A stretch of 41,764 nt of DNA from Ruminococcus sp. (GTDB lineage Bacteria; Bacillota; Clostridia; Oscillospirales; Acutalibacteraceae), in the NCBI GenBank assembly GCA_017456845.1, contig JAFTIP010000051.1:1-41764 (forward strand). Reading direction: 5' to 3'. The notes beneath the pieces are model-generated. The model saw only the letters and a list, made by a program, of their open reading frames with translations, was not told the DNA's origin and did no database searches. Shown piece by piece: positions 25,514 through 32,600 of this stretch (positions are counted from its first letter, which is position 1; each line of letters begins with the position of its first letter). The position numbers and the translations under genes are program-made.

Positions 25514-25548
25514 ATTATATCATATACTTTTTGCAGATTCTATGCAAA
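25514..25548 (-). promoter_or_regulatory. Promoter and inverted repeat before the CotH gene
   Basis: On the minus strand TTGCAT (25542-25547), 17 bases, TATGAT (25519-25524) is one reading; TATAAT at 25514-25519 with a poor -35 is another. A perfect inverted repeat TTTGCA-N7-TGCAAA (25530-25548) overlaps the -35 region and could be an operator. Confidence 0.5.
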
Positions 25549-25564
25549 TATTAGCTAAATATTT
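25546..25564. repeat. AT-rich inverted repeat between CotH and epimerase genes
   Basis: AAATATT (25546-25552) and AATATTT (25558-25564) with AGCTA between them. It shares its first bases with the TTTGCA repeat and lies upstream of both divergent genes. Its AT content makes chance more likely. Confidence 0.35.
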
Positions 25565-25596
25565 GTATCAAATTTTGTAGCTCGTGATTTTTTTCG

Positions 25597-25625
25597 TTGC
25601 AGGATTAAGCTTGTTATGGTATTAT
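25597..25625 (+). promoter_or_regulatory. Possible promoter of the epimerase operon
   Basis: TTGCAG (25597-25602), 17 bases, TATTAT (25620-25625). The -35 matches only three of six positions, so this is the best candidate and not a firm call. Confidence 0.35.
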
Positions 25626-25669
25626 AGATATATATTTTTGGGATATAGTATAATCAGGAGGTTAAAACT

Positions 25670-26719
25670 ATGTTTATTTATGAAAAAAGTGTTGTAAAGG
25701 CAGATATGGATGATCTTATCTCCCGCGATATTCCTTTTGAAAAATTAAAGGGCAAAACCGTACTTGTTACAGGTGCCACAGGTATGCTTGCCTACTACTT
25801 TACCCTTGCACTTATGCACCTGAATATAAAGAAGGATTATGGCATTAAGGTGCTTGCTTTGGTAAGAAGCAAAGCAAAGGCAGAGGCTAAATTTGCAGGC
25901 TTTTTAGAGGACGAAAACTTCGAGATTATCGCTCAGGACGTTTGCACTCCAATTGAGTATGAGGGCGACATAAACTATATTTTCCACGCTGCAGGTGCTG
26001 CAAGCCCCTACTTCATCAAGAATGACCCCACAGGCATTATTGCTGCCAATACTCAGGGCACAGTTAATATTTTAGAGCTTGCAAGAAAGAAGAACATTGA
26101 CAATATTGTTTACCCCTCAACCCGTGAGATTTATGGCAAGGTGGATGATGTTGACTTCGTTAAGGAAACCGATATGGGCACCTTTGACCCCTTAGAGGCA
26201 AGAAGTTGCTATCCTGAAAGCAAGCGTATGGCTGAGACTATTCTTAAAAGCTATCTTGTGCAGTACGGTATTCCCTTTACTGTACTTAGAATTGCTCATT
26301 CCTATGGTCCCGGTATGATTATCGGCAATGACGGCAGAGTTATGGCTGACTTTATTACAAACGCTGTTAATTCCAACGATATCGTTATGAAAAGCGATGG
26401 CTTGGCAGAAAGAGCTTTCTGCTATGTAACCGATGCAGTAGCTGCAATTTTCCTTGTAATGCTTAAGGGCGAAAACGGTGAGGCTTATAACCTTGCCAAC
26501 GAAACAGAGCCTATGGCAATCAGAGATGTTGCTCAGCTTATTTCTGATTTATTCCCCGAAAGAAATATAAAAGTGGTTTACGAGGTTGCTACAGACACTT
26601 CCGGCTATTGCAACTATAAACGTAAAGGTCTTGATACTTCTAAACTTGAAGCTTTGGGTTGGAAGCCTCAGGTTAAGCTTAAGGACGGCTTGAAGAGCAC
26701 AGTTTTAAGCTTTGATTGA
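25670..26719 (+). CDS. NAD-dependent nucleotide-sugar epimerase/dehydratase
   Basis: A 349-residue extended short-chain dehydrogenase. It has the NAD-binding TGATGML (34-40), IFHAAGAASPYF, the serine region YPSTREIYG, the catalytic pair Y181 and K185 (SCYPESKR), the GPGM motif and a C-terminal LEALGWKPQVKLKDGL typical of sugar-nucleotide enzymes. The closest types are dTDP-glucose dehydratases, UDP-glucuronate decarboxylases and epimerases; the exact substrate cannot be read. The start ATG follows CAGGAGGTTAAAACT. The next gene, a pyruvyl transferase, begins 52 bases later, so both probably act on one glycan. Confidence 0.9.
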   Translation: MFIYEKSVVKADMDDLISRDIPFEKLKGKTVLVTGATGMLAYYFTLALMHLNIKKDYGIKVLALVRSKAKAEAKFAGFLEDENFEIIAQDVCTPIEYEGDINYIFHAAGAASPYFIKNDPTGIIAANTQGTVNILELARKKNIDNIVYPSTREIYGKVDDVDFVKETDMGTFDPLEARSCYPESKRMAETILKSYLVQYGIPFTVLRIAHSYGPGMIIGNDGRVMADFITNAVNSNDIVMKSDGLAERAFCYVTDAVAAIFLVMLKGENGEAYNLANETEPMAIRDVAQLISDLFPERNIKVVYEVATDTSGYCNYKRKGLDTSKLEALGWKPQVKLKDGLKSTVLSFD

Positions 26720-26771
26720 TAATTTTGTTTTAAAATAAAGCGTCATACAGGCGTAATTGTGAGAGGTTTGT

Positions 26772-28283
26772 ATGGATAAAGAAAAAGTTAATATAAGTGT
26801 AAATCCTGCACCTCTTACAAAAGAGGAAGCGTCACTTGTTGAGCCCGAAACCAAGGTGCTTATTTGCGGACTTATGCAGTGCAGGAATTTAGGCGACGTG
26901 GTAATTGCCGATTGCGTAAAATATCTTATTAAAAAATCCGCAAAAAAAGACGGACTCAATAACGTTAAGATTTCAACCCTTGATATCAGAAGGCAAAAGG
27001 ATAAAAAAAGTCTTAACAGGGTCCGTAACAGCGATTTGGTGATTTTCCCCGGCGGTGGATTTATTAAGTATAAGGCTGAAAAATTCCCCCTTGAAATGGG
27101 CAGAGTTACCGACAGAGCTGAGCATTACGGAATTCCTGTAATGTACAACGCTATGGGCTATGAGGGTTTTGACGGTGAAAATGAGGGATGCAAAACCCTC
27201 AAGGCAATGCTTGAGAATTCCTCAAGCCGTTACATAACCTGCCGTGATTTTTCACAAGAGCTTAACGAAACTTACCTTAGTGATACTGCCCTTACATCCG
27301 TAAGAGTTGCCGACCCCGCAATGTGGGTAAGTGAAACCTATAAAATCAAGCGTAATCCCGATTCGGATATTGTGGGTCTGGGTGTGGCAAGAGGCGGTCT
27401 TTTTGAAGACCACGGAGTGCCTGTTACCAAGGAAGATTTGCTGGATATCTGGTCAAGCCTTATTAAAGCACTTGAGGCCGAGGGTATTAAGTATAAGCTT
27501 TTTACAAACGGATTGAGGCAGGACGAAGAATTCCTTACGGATCTACTCGCCTTTATGGGCAGGGAAGAGGAAAGAGAAAACATTTCCCTTCCTTCTGCCG
27601 AAAATGCAAAGCAGCTTGTGGAGTATATTTCAGGCTTTTCCTCAATGATTGCCACAAGAATGCACGCCAACATAATTGCGTTTTCATTGGGCATTCCTTC
27701 AGTTGCTTTTGTGTGGAATGATAAGCTCAGATTTTTTGGCGAAAGTATAGGTTGCCCTGAGCGTTATCTTGAATATACTCAGCTGAAAAACACAAAGCAT
27801 ATCGTAAATGTGCTTAAGAAAGCTCAGGCTGAGGGGTATCAAGAGGGGATTTTAAAGCAGGAGAAAGCATCTGCCTATAAAAGCGTAAGGGCGTTTTTCT
27901 CGCCCTTTGCCAAGGAGCTTCTTAATAACCGCAGGCGTGACTTATCTAAGAAAAAGCTGGTATGTTACGGGCTTCCGAATTTGGACTCGCCTAAGCTTAA
28001 TGATGAGTTTTTTGAAAATTATATTGACTATTACGTTATCGACGACCCTGAGCTTGCAGGTACAACCTGCCTTTCAAAGCCTGTTTATTCAAGCAAAAAG
28101 CTTCGAAAGATATTTAATAAGCCGTTTGTAATTGTCAGCGAAACCGTTGAGTATTCTGATTGCTTAAAAGCTCTTGAAAAATATAAGTACAAAGAAAAAT
28201 TCGATTTCACAAATATGCATTCTTACACCAGATATGTGTATAAAAAAGGCGAAGTGTTTCTTGCGGAATCTAAAGTGAAATAA
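26772..28283 (+). CDS. Polysaccharide pyruvyl transferase family protein
   Basis: A 503-residue protein. The N-terminal two-thirds (about 28-360) match the pyruvyl transferase (CsaB/WcaK) fold, with KVLICGLMQCRNLGDVVIA, VIFPGGGFIKYK (90-101) and the late block ATRMHANIIAFSLGIPSVAF. Such enzymes add ketal-linked pyruvate to sugars of surface polymers; in Gram-positives pyruvylated polymer anchors SLH proteins. A C-terminal part (about 390-503) goes beyond the usual family length and is not recognised. The start ATG at 26772 follows GAGAGG. Together with the epimerase it forms a two-gene operon closed by a terminator. Confidence 0.85.
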   Translation: MDKEKVNISVNPAPLTKEEASLVEPETKVLICGLMQCRNLGDVVIADCVKYLIKKSAKKDGLNNVKISTLDIRRQKDKKSLNRVRNSDLVIFPGGGFIKYKAEKFPLEMGRVTDRAEHYGIPVMYNAMGYEGFDGENEGCKTLKAMLENSSSRYITCRDFSQELNETYLSDTALTSVRVADPAMWVSETYKIKRNPDSDIVGLGVARGGLFEDHGVPVTKEDLLDIWSSLIKALEAEGIKYKLFTNGLRQDEEFLTDLLAFMGREEERENISLPSAENAKQLVEYISGFSSMIATRMHANIIAFSLGIPSVAFVWNDKLRFFGESIGCPERYLEYTQLKNTKHIVNVLKKAQAEGYQEGILKQEKASAYKSVRAFFSPFAKELLNNRRRDLSKKKLVCYGLPNLDSPKLNDEFFENYIDYYVIDDPELAGTTCLSKPVYSSKKLRKIFNKPFVIVSETVEYSDCLKALEKYKYKEKFDFTNMHSYTRYVYKKGEVFLAESKVK

Positions 28284-28285
28284 AA

Positions 28286-28326
28286 TACCCCGACAAAGTT
28301 TTTATAACCTTGTCGGGGATTTTTTT
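28286..28326. terminator. Terminator between pyruvyl transferase and LicD genes
   Basis: CCCCGACAA (28288-28296) pairs with TTGTCGGGG (28310-28318), followed on the plus strand by ATTTTTTT. It starts five bases after the plus-strand stop and lies 8 bases beyond the minus-strand LicD stop, so it can serve both convergent genes, though its minus-strand T-run is weaker. Confidence 0.88.
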
Positions 28327-28333
28327 GTTGTGA

Positions 28334-29410
28334 TTATTTCTCAAAAGGAATAATATCATAATCCACGCCGTAGTAGCGGTGGCTGCGTTTTCTTTTGAAT
28401 TTTGGCTTATAATCTTCGGCTGTTACACCCTCAAAGATAATGTTTTCGTCGGCTACGGTGTGGTTAACCCTTTCCTCCACAGGTGGCAGCTGCATATAGT
28501 CGCCAAACATATGGTTAAGAAGTTTTTTGTACTCCTTGGGAGCACGTACAGTTTTACCTTCAAAGTCAATGTCGGTACCCTCGGCCCACAGTTCAAAGGG
28601 AGCAATTTCTTTAGGATAGCCGTGAAAGCCGGCCAAACTTGCCACAAGACGCTTATTGCTTAATGCTTTGGTAAGTTTTGCAATAAGACTCCTGAGTCCG
28701 TAAAGCAAGGGCAGAGGTAAAATGCATTGAATAATTCTGAAAGTTACAATAAAAGGCAGGCTCATATTTTTGTAAAGGAACTCTGAGGTTTTCTTTTTGG
28801 AGCAGATAAAAGCATTAATAAGGCTGAAGGATTTGAAGCAAAGCTTCTGGATAATGCCTTTGTCGCTTATATAGTCCAAGGGGAAAATATCCATAAAAAT
28901 TCCCTTGTGAATACCTGTGTGCTCAAATTTATCTTCGCCGAAATAGGTGCCGTTTTTTCTGAGCTTTGCATAGAAAAAGTAGCAGTCTTTTTCGGTTTTG
29001 TGAGTCTGCAGGAAGAATTCATCTGAAAATTCGTCTTTAAGTGTTAACAGCTTGTCAAAGTCTTCTCTCGGCATAGAAACGTCGATATCATCATCCCATG
29101 GAATAAATCCGCCTGTGCGTGCGGCACCAATGAGAGTACCGCCTACGATGTAATATCTTAACTTATGCTTTCGGCAAACTCTGTCAAGCTCTGTTAAAAT
29201 TTCAAGTTCGGTTTTCTGAAGCTGCCTGAGTTTTTTATTGCTTTTTTCTTTTTCTTCAATTGCTTTTGTAATTTTTGCTTCGATAATTTGCTTAACGTCA
29301 GCAGAATATTCGTTTTCGAGGTAAGGGGTTACCGCCTCAAAAGCTGCCTCTGCCGCAGTACTTGCCAAAAAAATATCTTTTTCGGATATTGAATTTTCAT
29401 TAATATTCAT
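28334..29410 (-). CDS. LicD-family phosphotransferase
   Basis: A 358-residue protein of the LicD/fukutin nucleotidyltransferase-like family, which moves phosphocholine or similar phospho-groups onto cell-surface sugars such as teichoic acids. The core shows LRYYIVGGTLIGAARTGG (about 84-101) and PWDDDIDVSMPREDF (104-118), with the metal-binding Asp cluster. Residues 1-70 form a helical, lysine-rich extension. I see no choline-uptake or activation genes (licA-C) nearby, so the group transferred is unknown. The ATG at 29410 follows AAAGGAG. It is 38 bases downstream of a BlaI-family repressor gene, probably in one operon. Confidence 0.9.
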   Translation of the reverse strand: MNINENSISEKDIFLASTAAEAAFEAVTPYLENEYSADVKQIIEAKITKAIEEKEKSNKKLRQLQKTELEILTELDRVCRKHKLRYYIVGGTLIGAARTGGFIPWDDDIDVSMPREDFDKLLTLKDEFSDEFFLQTHKTEKDCYFFYAKLRKNGTYFGEDKFEHTGIHKGIFMDIFPLDYISDKGIIQKLCFKSFSLINAFICSKKKTSEFLYKNMSLPFIVTFRIIQCILPLPLLYGLRSLIAKLTKALSNKRLVASLAGFHGYPKEIAPFELWAEGTDIDFEGKTVRAPKEYKKLLNHMFGDYMQLPPVEERVNHTVADENIIFEGVTAEDYKPKFKRKRSHRYYGVDYDIIPFEK

Positions 29411-29448
29411 AACAAAATCTCCTTTGTACTGCGGCTAAGTGTTAGGTT

Positions 29449-29823
29449 TTAAAGCTCAGCCTTACGGCTTTTGATTACCTCTTCAAGCTCATTTAAAAGC
29501 TTAAGGTCGGTGGTTTCGCCTATAAATGCCTTGAAAAACACAGGCATCTGGGCTTTGTCGTAGTTCTTGCTTTTGGTAAGACTCAAAACCAAGTATTCCT
29601 CACGACTCATAGTGGGTTTAAAGGTTCGGGCGTAATTTTTGGTGGCTTTTTTAAAGCCGGCAACCTCAATCATACCCTTTTCCATCAGCGAGTTTATCAG
29701 AAGGTGAACGTAGCTGTCTTTCCAGGTTTTGTCCACGGAGTTTCTGATAATCTCAGAGCTTGTCAATGGCTCATCAAAGTTCCACAACAGCTCAACAATC
29801 TGTTCTTCGCTCTTTGTAAGCAT
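29449..29823 (-). CDS. BlaI/MecI/CopY-family transcriptional repressor
   Basis: A 124-residue winged-helix regulator. The N-terminal half has SEEQIVELLWNFDEPLTSSE and the helix-turn-helix IIRNSVDKTWKDSYVHLLIN, then SLMEKGMIEVAGF, as in penicillinase repressors; the C-terminal half should dimerise. Classical members are cleaved on a signal from BlaR1/MecR1 or bind copper (CopY). Here there is no BlaR1 gene beside it and no CopY-type cysteine motif. It is followed by licD in the same direction and faces a MATE transporter, so those are its likely targets. The start follows TAAGGAGAATCTAAAA. Confidence 0.88.
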   Translation of the reverse strand: MLTKSEEQIVELLWNFDEPLTSSEIIRNSVDKTWKDSYVHLLINSLMEKGMIEVAGFKKATKNYARTFKPTMSREEYLVLSLTKSKNYDKAQMPVFFKAFIGETTDLKLLNELEEVIKSRKAEL

Positions 29824-29871
29824 TTTTAGATTCTCCTTATATATGAATGATATTTAATACAAATTAAATAA

Positions 29872-29919
29872 GAGTAAGGTTATAATATAAACTTAAATAT
29901 TAACTGATGCTTCTTACTC
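29872..29919. repeat. 7-bp inverted repeat near the repressor transcription start
   Basis: GAGTAAG (29872-29878) and CTTACTC (29913-29919) are separated by 34 AT-rich bases. The second arm lies just at the predicted minus-strand start of transcription (about 29920), a place where an autorepressor could bind. Confidence 0.4.
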
Positions 29920-29926
29920 ATGTTAA

Positions 29927-29954
29927 ATTATATCAGTTCTAAATTAATCGTCAA
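29927..29954 (-). promoter_or_regulatory. Promoter of the BlaI-LicD operon
   Basis: On the minus strand TTGACG (29949-29954), 16 bases, TATAAT (29927-29932). Its -35 box is only 9 bases from the -35 of a plus-strand promoter, so the two are back to back. Confidence 0.75.
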
Positions 29955-29963
29955 TGCCGAGGA

Positions 29964-29993
29964 TTGACAAAAACTGTTTTTTATGGCTATAAT
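29964..29993 (+). promoter_or_regulatory. Upstream promoter facing the MATE gene
   Basis: Perfect TTGACA (29964-29969), 18 bases, perfect TATAAT (29988-29993). It would give a leader of about 100 bases before the MATE ATG at 30100. Confidence 0.65.
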
Positions 29994-30034
29994 TTGACTT
30001 GAGATTATAAATATATTTCCATAATTTATCATAA

Positions 30035-30062
30035 TTGACAAGAAGTTGTATTGTATTATAAT
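30035..30062 (+). promoter_or_regulatory. Proximal promoter of the MATE gene
   Basis: Perfect TTGACA (30035-30040), 16 bases, perfect TATAAT (30057-30062). The leader would be about 30 bases including GGGAGG. Two consensus promoters in tandem suggest strong or dually controlled expression. Confidence 0.75.
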
Positions 30063-30099
30063 ATAGAATATAAGTAGAGCTTACAAGGGAGGCTTTAAT

Positions 30100-31461
30100 A
30101 TGGCGGAGTCGCAGATAAGAATGACAGAAGGCTCTATTTCAAAAAATATAGTAAAATTTGCAGTTCCTTTGTTTTTTGGCAACCTTTTTCAGCAGCTATA
30201 TAATACTGCTGATTCTTTGATAGTAAGTAATAAATTAGGTGCTGTTGCTTTAGGTGCAGTAAGTGCTACGTCTATGCTTATATTTTTGCTCGTTGGCTTT
30301 TTTCAGGGGCTTTCCTTAGGCGCAGGCGTGCTGATTTCTCAGTTTTTCGGTGCCGAGGATTTTCGCAATATGCGTAGGGCAATACATACCAATTTGCTGT
30401 TCAGCATTGCTGTGGGCGTGTTTTTGTCTGTGGCAGGTGTGGTATTATCACCGCAGATACTTAAGTGGATGGGCACTCCCGAAAGCCTTTACCAAGGTGC
30501 ACTTGAATATATACAGGTGTATTTTATTGGTGCCTTGGGGTTAGTAATGTATAACGCCTGTATGGCGGTAATGCAAGCAGTAGGCGACAGCAAGCACCCA
30601 CTTTATTATCTTATTATTTCCTCTGTTACCAATGTTGTGCTTGATTTGATTTTTATTATGGGTTTTGGTTTTGGCGTATGGTCAGCTGCCCTTGCTACTA
30701 TTATTTCTCAGTTTTTAAGCGTTTTTCTGTGCCTTTTCAGACTTATGAGAGTGAGTGACGAAAGCCGAATTTCCATAAAAGAGCTTAAGCCTGATTTTCG
30801 TATGCTTTGGATGATAATACGCTATGGCTTACCCTCCGGCTTACAAAATTCTATTATTGCCCTTGCAAATGTTGTGGTGCAGTCAAACATAAACTATTTT
30901 GGCGATATGGCGGTGGCAGGTTGCGGAGCATACTCTAAAATCGAGGGCTTTGCCTTTTTGCCGATTACAAGCTTTACTGCGGCGATTTCAACCTTTGTAG
31001 GGCAAAATATAGGTGCCAGACGTTTTGAACGAGCCAGGAAGGGTGCACGTTTTGGTATTGGAATGTCAATGCTTATTGCCGAGATTATAGGTGTGGTGTT
31101 CTTTTTACTTGCTCCTTACCTTATTATGGCATTTACCCGAGATCCTGAAGCCGTCCGATTTGGTGTAGACAAAGCTAAGGTTTGTGCACTATTCTATTGT
31201 TTGTTGGCAGCATCCCACTCTTTTTCGGCTGTGCTTCGCGGTGCAGGCAAGGCTTTAGTGCCAATGATTACAATGCTTATGTTCTGGTGTGTAGTGCGTG
31301 TAGGATTTTTAATGATAGTTGTGCCCTTAACCGAAAGCATAGCTGCTGTTAACTGGGTGTATCCGTTAACATGGAGCTTAAGCACCGTTGCGTTATTAAT
31401 TTATTATCTTAAAGCTAACTGGCTTGGGGAAAAGGATAATAAAACGAGACAAAAAACTTGA
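30100..31461 (+). CDS. MATE-family efflux transporter (first)
   Basis: A 453-residue inner-membrane protein with the layout of MATE multidrug and toxin exporters (about 12 helices in two related halves). It has VKFAVPLFFGNLFQQLYNTA, DSLIVSNKLGAVALGAVSAT, the QAVGDSKHPLYYLIISSVTN region and the second-half VGQNIGARRFERARKG. MATE proteins swap drugs, flavins or metabolites for Na+ or H+. The ATG at 30100 follows AAGGGAGG. It is divergent from the BlaI-type repressor gene, which may control it. The substrate cannot be read. Confidence 0.92.
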   Translation: MAESQIRMTEGSISKNIVKFAVPLFFGNLFQQLYNTADSLIVSNKLGAVALGAVSATSMLIFLLVGFFQGLSLGAGVLISQFFGAEDFRNMRRAIHTNLLFSIAVGVFLSVAGVVLSPQILKWMGTPESLYQGALEYIQVYFIGALGLVMYNACMAVMQAVGDSKHPLYYLIISSVTNVVLDLIFIMGFGFGVWSAALATIISQFLSVFLCLFRLMRVSDESRISIKELKPDFRMLWMIIRYGLPSGLQNSIIALANVVVQSNINYFGDMAVAGCGAYSKIEGFAFLPITSFTAAISTFVGQNIGARRFERARKGARFGIGMSMLIAEIIGVVFFLLAPYLIMAFTRDPEAVRFGVDKAKVCALFYCLLAASHSFSAVLRGAGKALVPMITMLMFWCVVRVGFLMIVVPLTESIAAVNWVYPLTWSLSTVALLIYYLKANWLGEKDNKTRQKT

Positions 31462-31514
31462 TTTTGTATTTTGTTACATTTTTGTTGTACGACTTATAAA
31501 TCGTGTAATTTTTC

Positions 31515-31543
31515 TTGAAAACGACAAAGTAAATGATTATAAT
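31515..31543 (+). promoter_or_regulatory. Promoter just before the terminator hairpin
   Basis: TTGAAA (31515-31520), 17 bases, perfect TATAAT (31538-31543). Transcription would begin near 31550, inside the left arm of the hairpin described next. Confidence 0.7.
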
Positions 31544-31547
31544 TATT

Positions 31548-31577
31548 AATGTTGTGCTTTTGGGCACAACATTTTTT
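31548..31577 (+). terminator. Terminator-like hairpin after the MATE gene
   Basis: AATGTTGTGC (31548-31557) pairs perfectly with GCACAACATT (31564-31573) around TTTTGG, followed by T residues to 31577. It can end the MATE transcript. Because a promoter lies only 4 bases upstream, the next gene's mRNA would carry most of this hairpin at its 5' end. Confidence 0.8.
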
Positions 31578-31632
31578 GTGAGGGATTGTGAAGAATATTC
31601 ACAAAGCAGATTATATATTAGGAGTCTTTTTT

Positions 31633-31854
31633 TTGTTTTATAGTTACACTGAAGAAGAATTATACCATCCTGAAATCGGCTGTTACGTGGCGTATGGCAT
31701 AGAGGCTAAAGATTTGGTTACAGGGGATACGGTTAAGAAAGTATCTGATCTTTTTCTTGATAAAGCCGAAGCGATGGATTTTACAATACTGTTAAACCAA
31801 TGTCAGCCCGAGATTGTGCATTTTGAGGAGATTTGCCAAGGTGCAATAGAGTAA
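31633..31854 (+). CDS. Small protein, DUF6514-like
   Basis: A protein of about 73 residues with the pattern LYHPEIGCYVAYGIEAKD, then a stretch ending NQCQPEIVHFEEIC. This resembles short clostridial proteins of the DUF6514 type, whose function is unknown; the match is from memory of the pattern and is only moderate. I prefer the TTG at 31633, which has AGGAG (31620-31624) 8 bases upstream. A GTG at 31588 would add 15 hydrophobic residues and has a poorly spaced site. It stands alone between two hairpins with its own promoter. Confidence 0.65.
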   Translation: MFYSYTEEELYHPEIGCYVAYGIEAKDLVTGDTVKKVSDLFLDKAEAMDFTILLNQCQPEIVHFEEICQGAIE

Positions 31855-31895
31855 ATATCGGAATATTTTTATTTTTTAGGAATAGAATAGTTATG

Positions 31896-31927
31896 AGGCG
31901 GCGAAGCTGTGCTTTGCCGCCTTTTTT
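31896..31927 (+). terminator. Terminator after the DUF6514-like gene
   Basis: AGGCGGCGAAGC (31896-31907) and GCTTTGCCGCCT (31911-31922) form a 12-bp stem (one G-U pair) with a TGT loop, followed by a T-run to 31927. Confidence 0.9.
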
Positions 31928-31954
31928 GTGAATATTTTATGATTATAACAAAAT

Positions 31955-31983
31955 TTTACTGTACTAAGAGGAAGTTTTATGTT
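31955..31983 (+). promoter_or_regulatory. Possible promoter of the LOG-family operon
   Basis: TTTACT (31955-31960), 17 bases, TATGTT (31978-31983). Both boxes are imperfect. A promoter is expected here because a terminator lies just upstream. Confidence 0.4.
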
Positions 31984-32016
31984 ACAATTACTTATATATA
32001 TCAGGGAGGAATTACT

Positions 32017-32598
32017 ATGAAAATTTGTGTGTTTGGAGCTGCTTCTCCAAAAATTGACCCTAAGTTTATTTCTGAAACCGAAGCTTTAGGTGCAGAACTG
32101 GCAAAACGTGGCCATACACTGGTGTTTGGTGGTGGCGGCAACGGGCTTATGGGTGCCGCAGCAAGAGGGGCCAAAAGTGCCGGCGGCGAGGTAATAGGGA
32201 TTATCCCCAAGTTTTTTGAGGATGAGAATATAGAAGCACTTTTTGAGGAGTGCGATGACCTTATTGAAACCGACTCTATGCGTGACCGTAAAATGATTAT
32301 GGAAGAAATGTCTGATGCTTTTTTAATCGTTCCCGGCGGTATCGGCACATTTGAGGAGTTTTTTGAGGTTCTGACTTTAAAGCAGTTAAGACGCCACGAT
32401 AAGCCCATTGCAATCTATAATGTTGCCGAGTATTACAACGAGCTTCAGGCGGTTATGGACGTTTCTATGGCAAAGGGCTTTATTAACGAAAACTGTAAAT
32501 CTCTTTACAAGTTTGCCTATAATTTTGATGAAGTATTTGGATATATTGAAGAAACCGACGGAGTTTCACTTAGTGTTAAAGAGTTAAAGGATGGCTAA
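32017..32598 (+). CDS. LOG-family protein (TIGR00730), nucleotide phosphoribohydrolase type
   Basis: A 193-residue Rossmann-like protein. It starts MKICVFGAASPKIDPKFIS and has LVFGGGGNGLMGAAARGA, the active-site pair SMRDRKMIMEEM and PGGIGTFEEFFEVLT. These are the motifs of LOG (Lonely Guy) proteins, which split cytokinin riboside monophosphates into base and ribose phosphate; many bacterial members are wrongly called lysine decarboxylases and their real bacterial substrate is uncertain. The ATG at 32017 follows AGGGAGGAATTACT; a longer reading from 31909 crosses the promoter region. The MBL gene starts 2 bases after the stop. Confidence 0.9.
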   Translation: MKICVFGAASPKIDPKFISETEALGAELAKRGHTLVFGGGGNGLMGAAARGAKSAGGEVIGIIPKFFEDENIEALFEECDDLIETDSMRDRKMIMEEMSDAFLIVPGGIGTFEEFFEVLTLKQLRRHDKPIAIYNVAEYYNELQAVMDVSMAKGFINENCKSLYKFAYNFDEVFGYIEETDGVSLSVKELKDG

Positions 32599-32600
32599 AA

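Noticed and set aside
25649-25654. TATAAT as -10 box of the epimerase gene
   Set aside because: Transcription would start at about 25661 and remove the AGGAGG site at 25656-25661.
29824-30099. Classical BlaI/CopY operator (TACA-TGTA dyad)
   Set aside because: No such dyad was found in the divergent gap; only the GAGTAAG/CTTACTC repeat is present.
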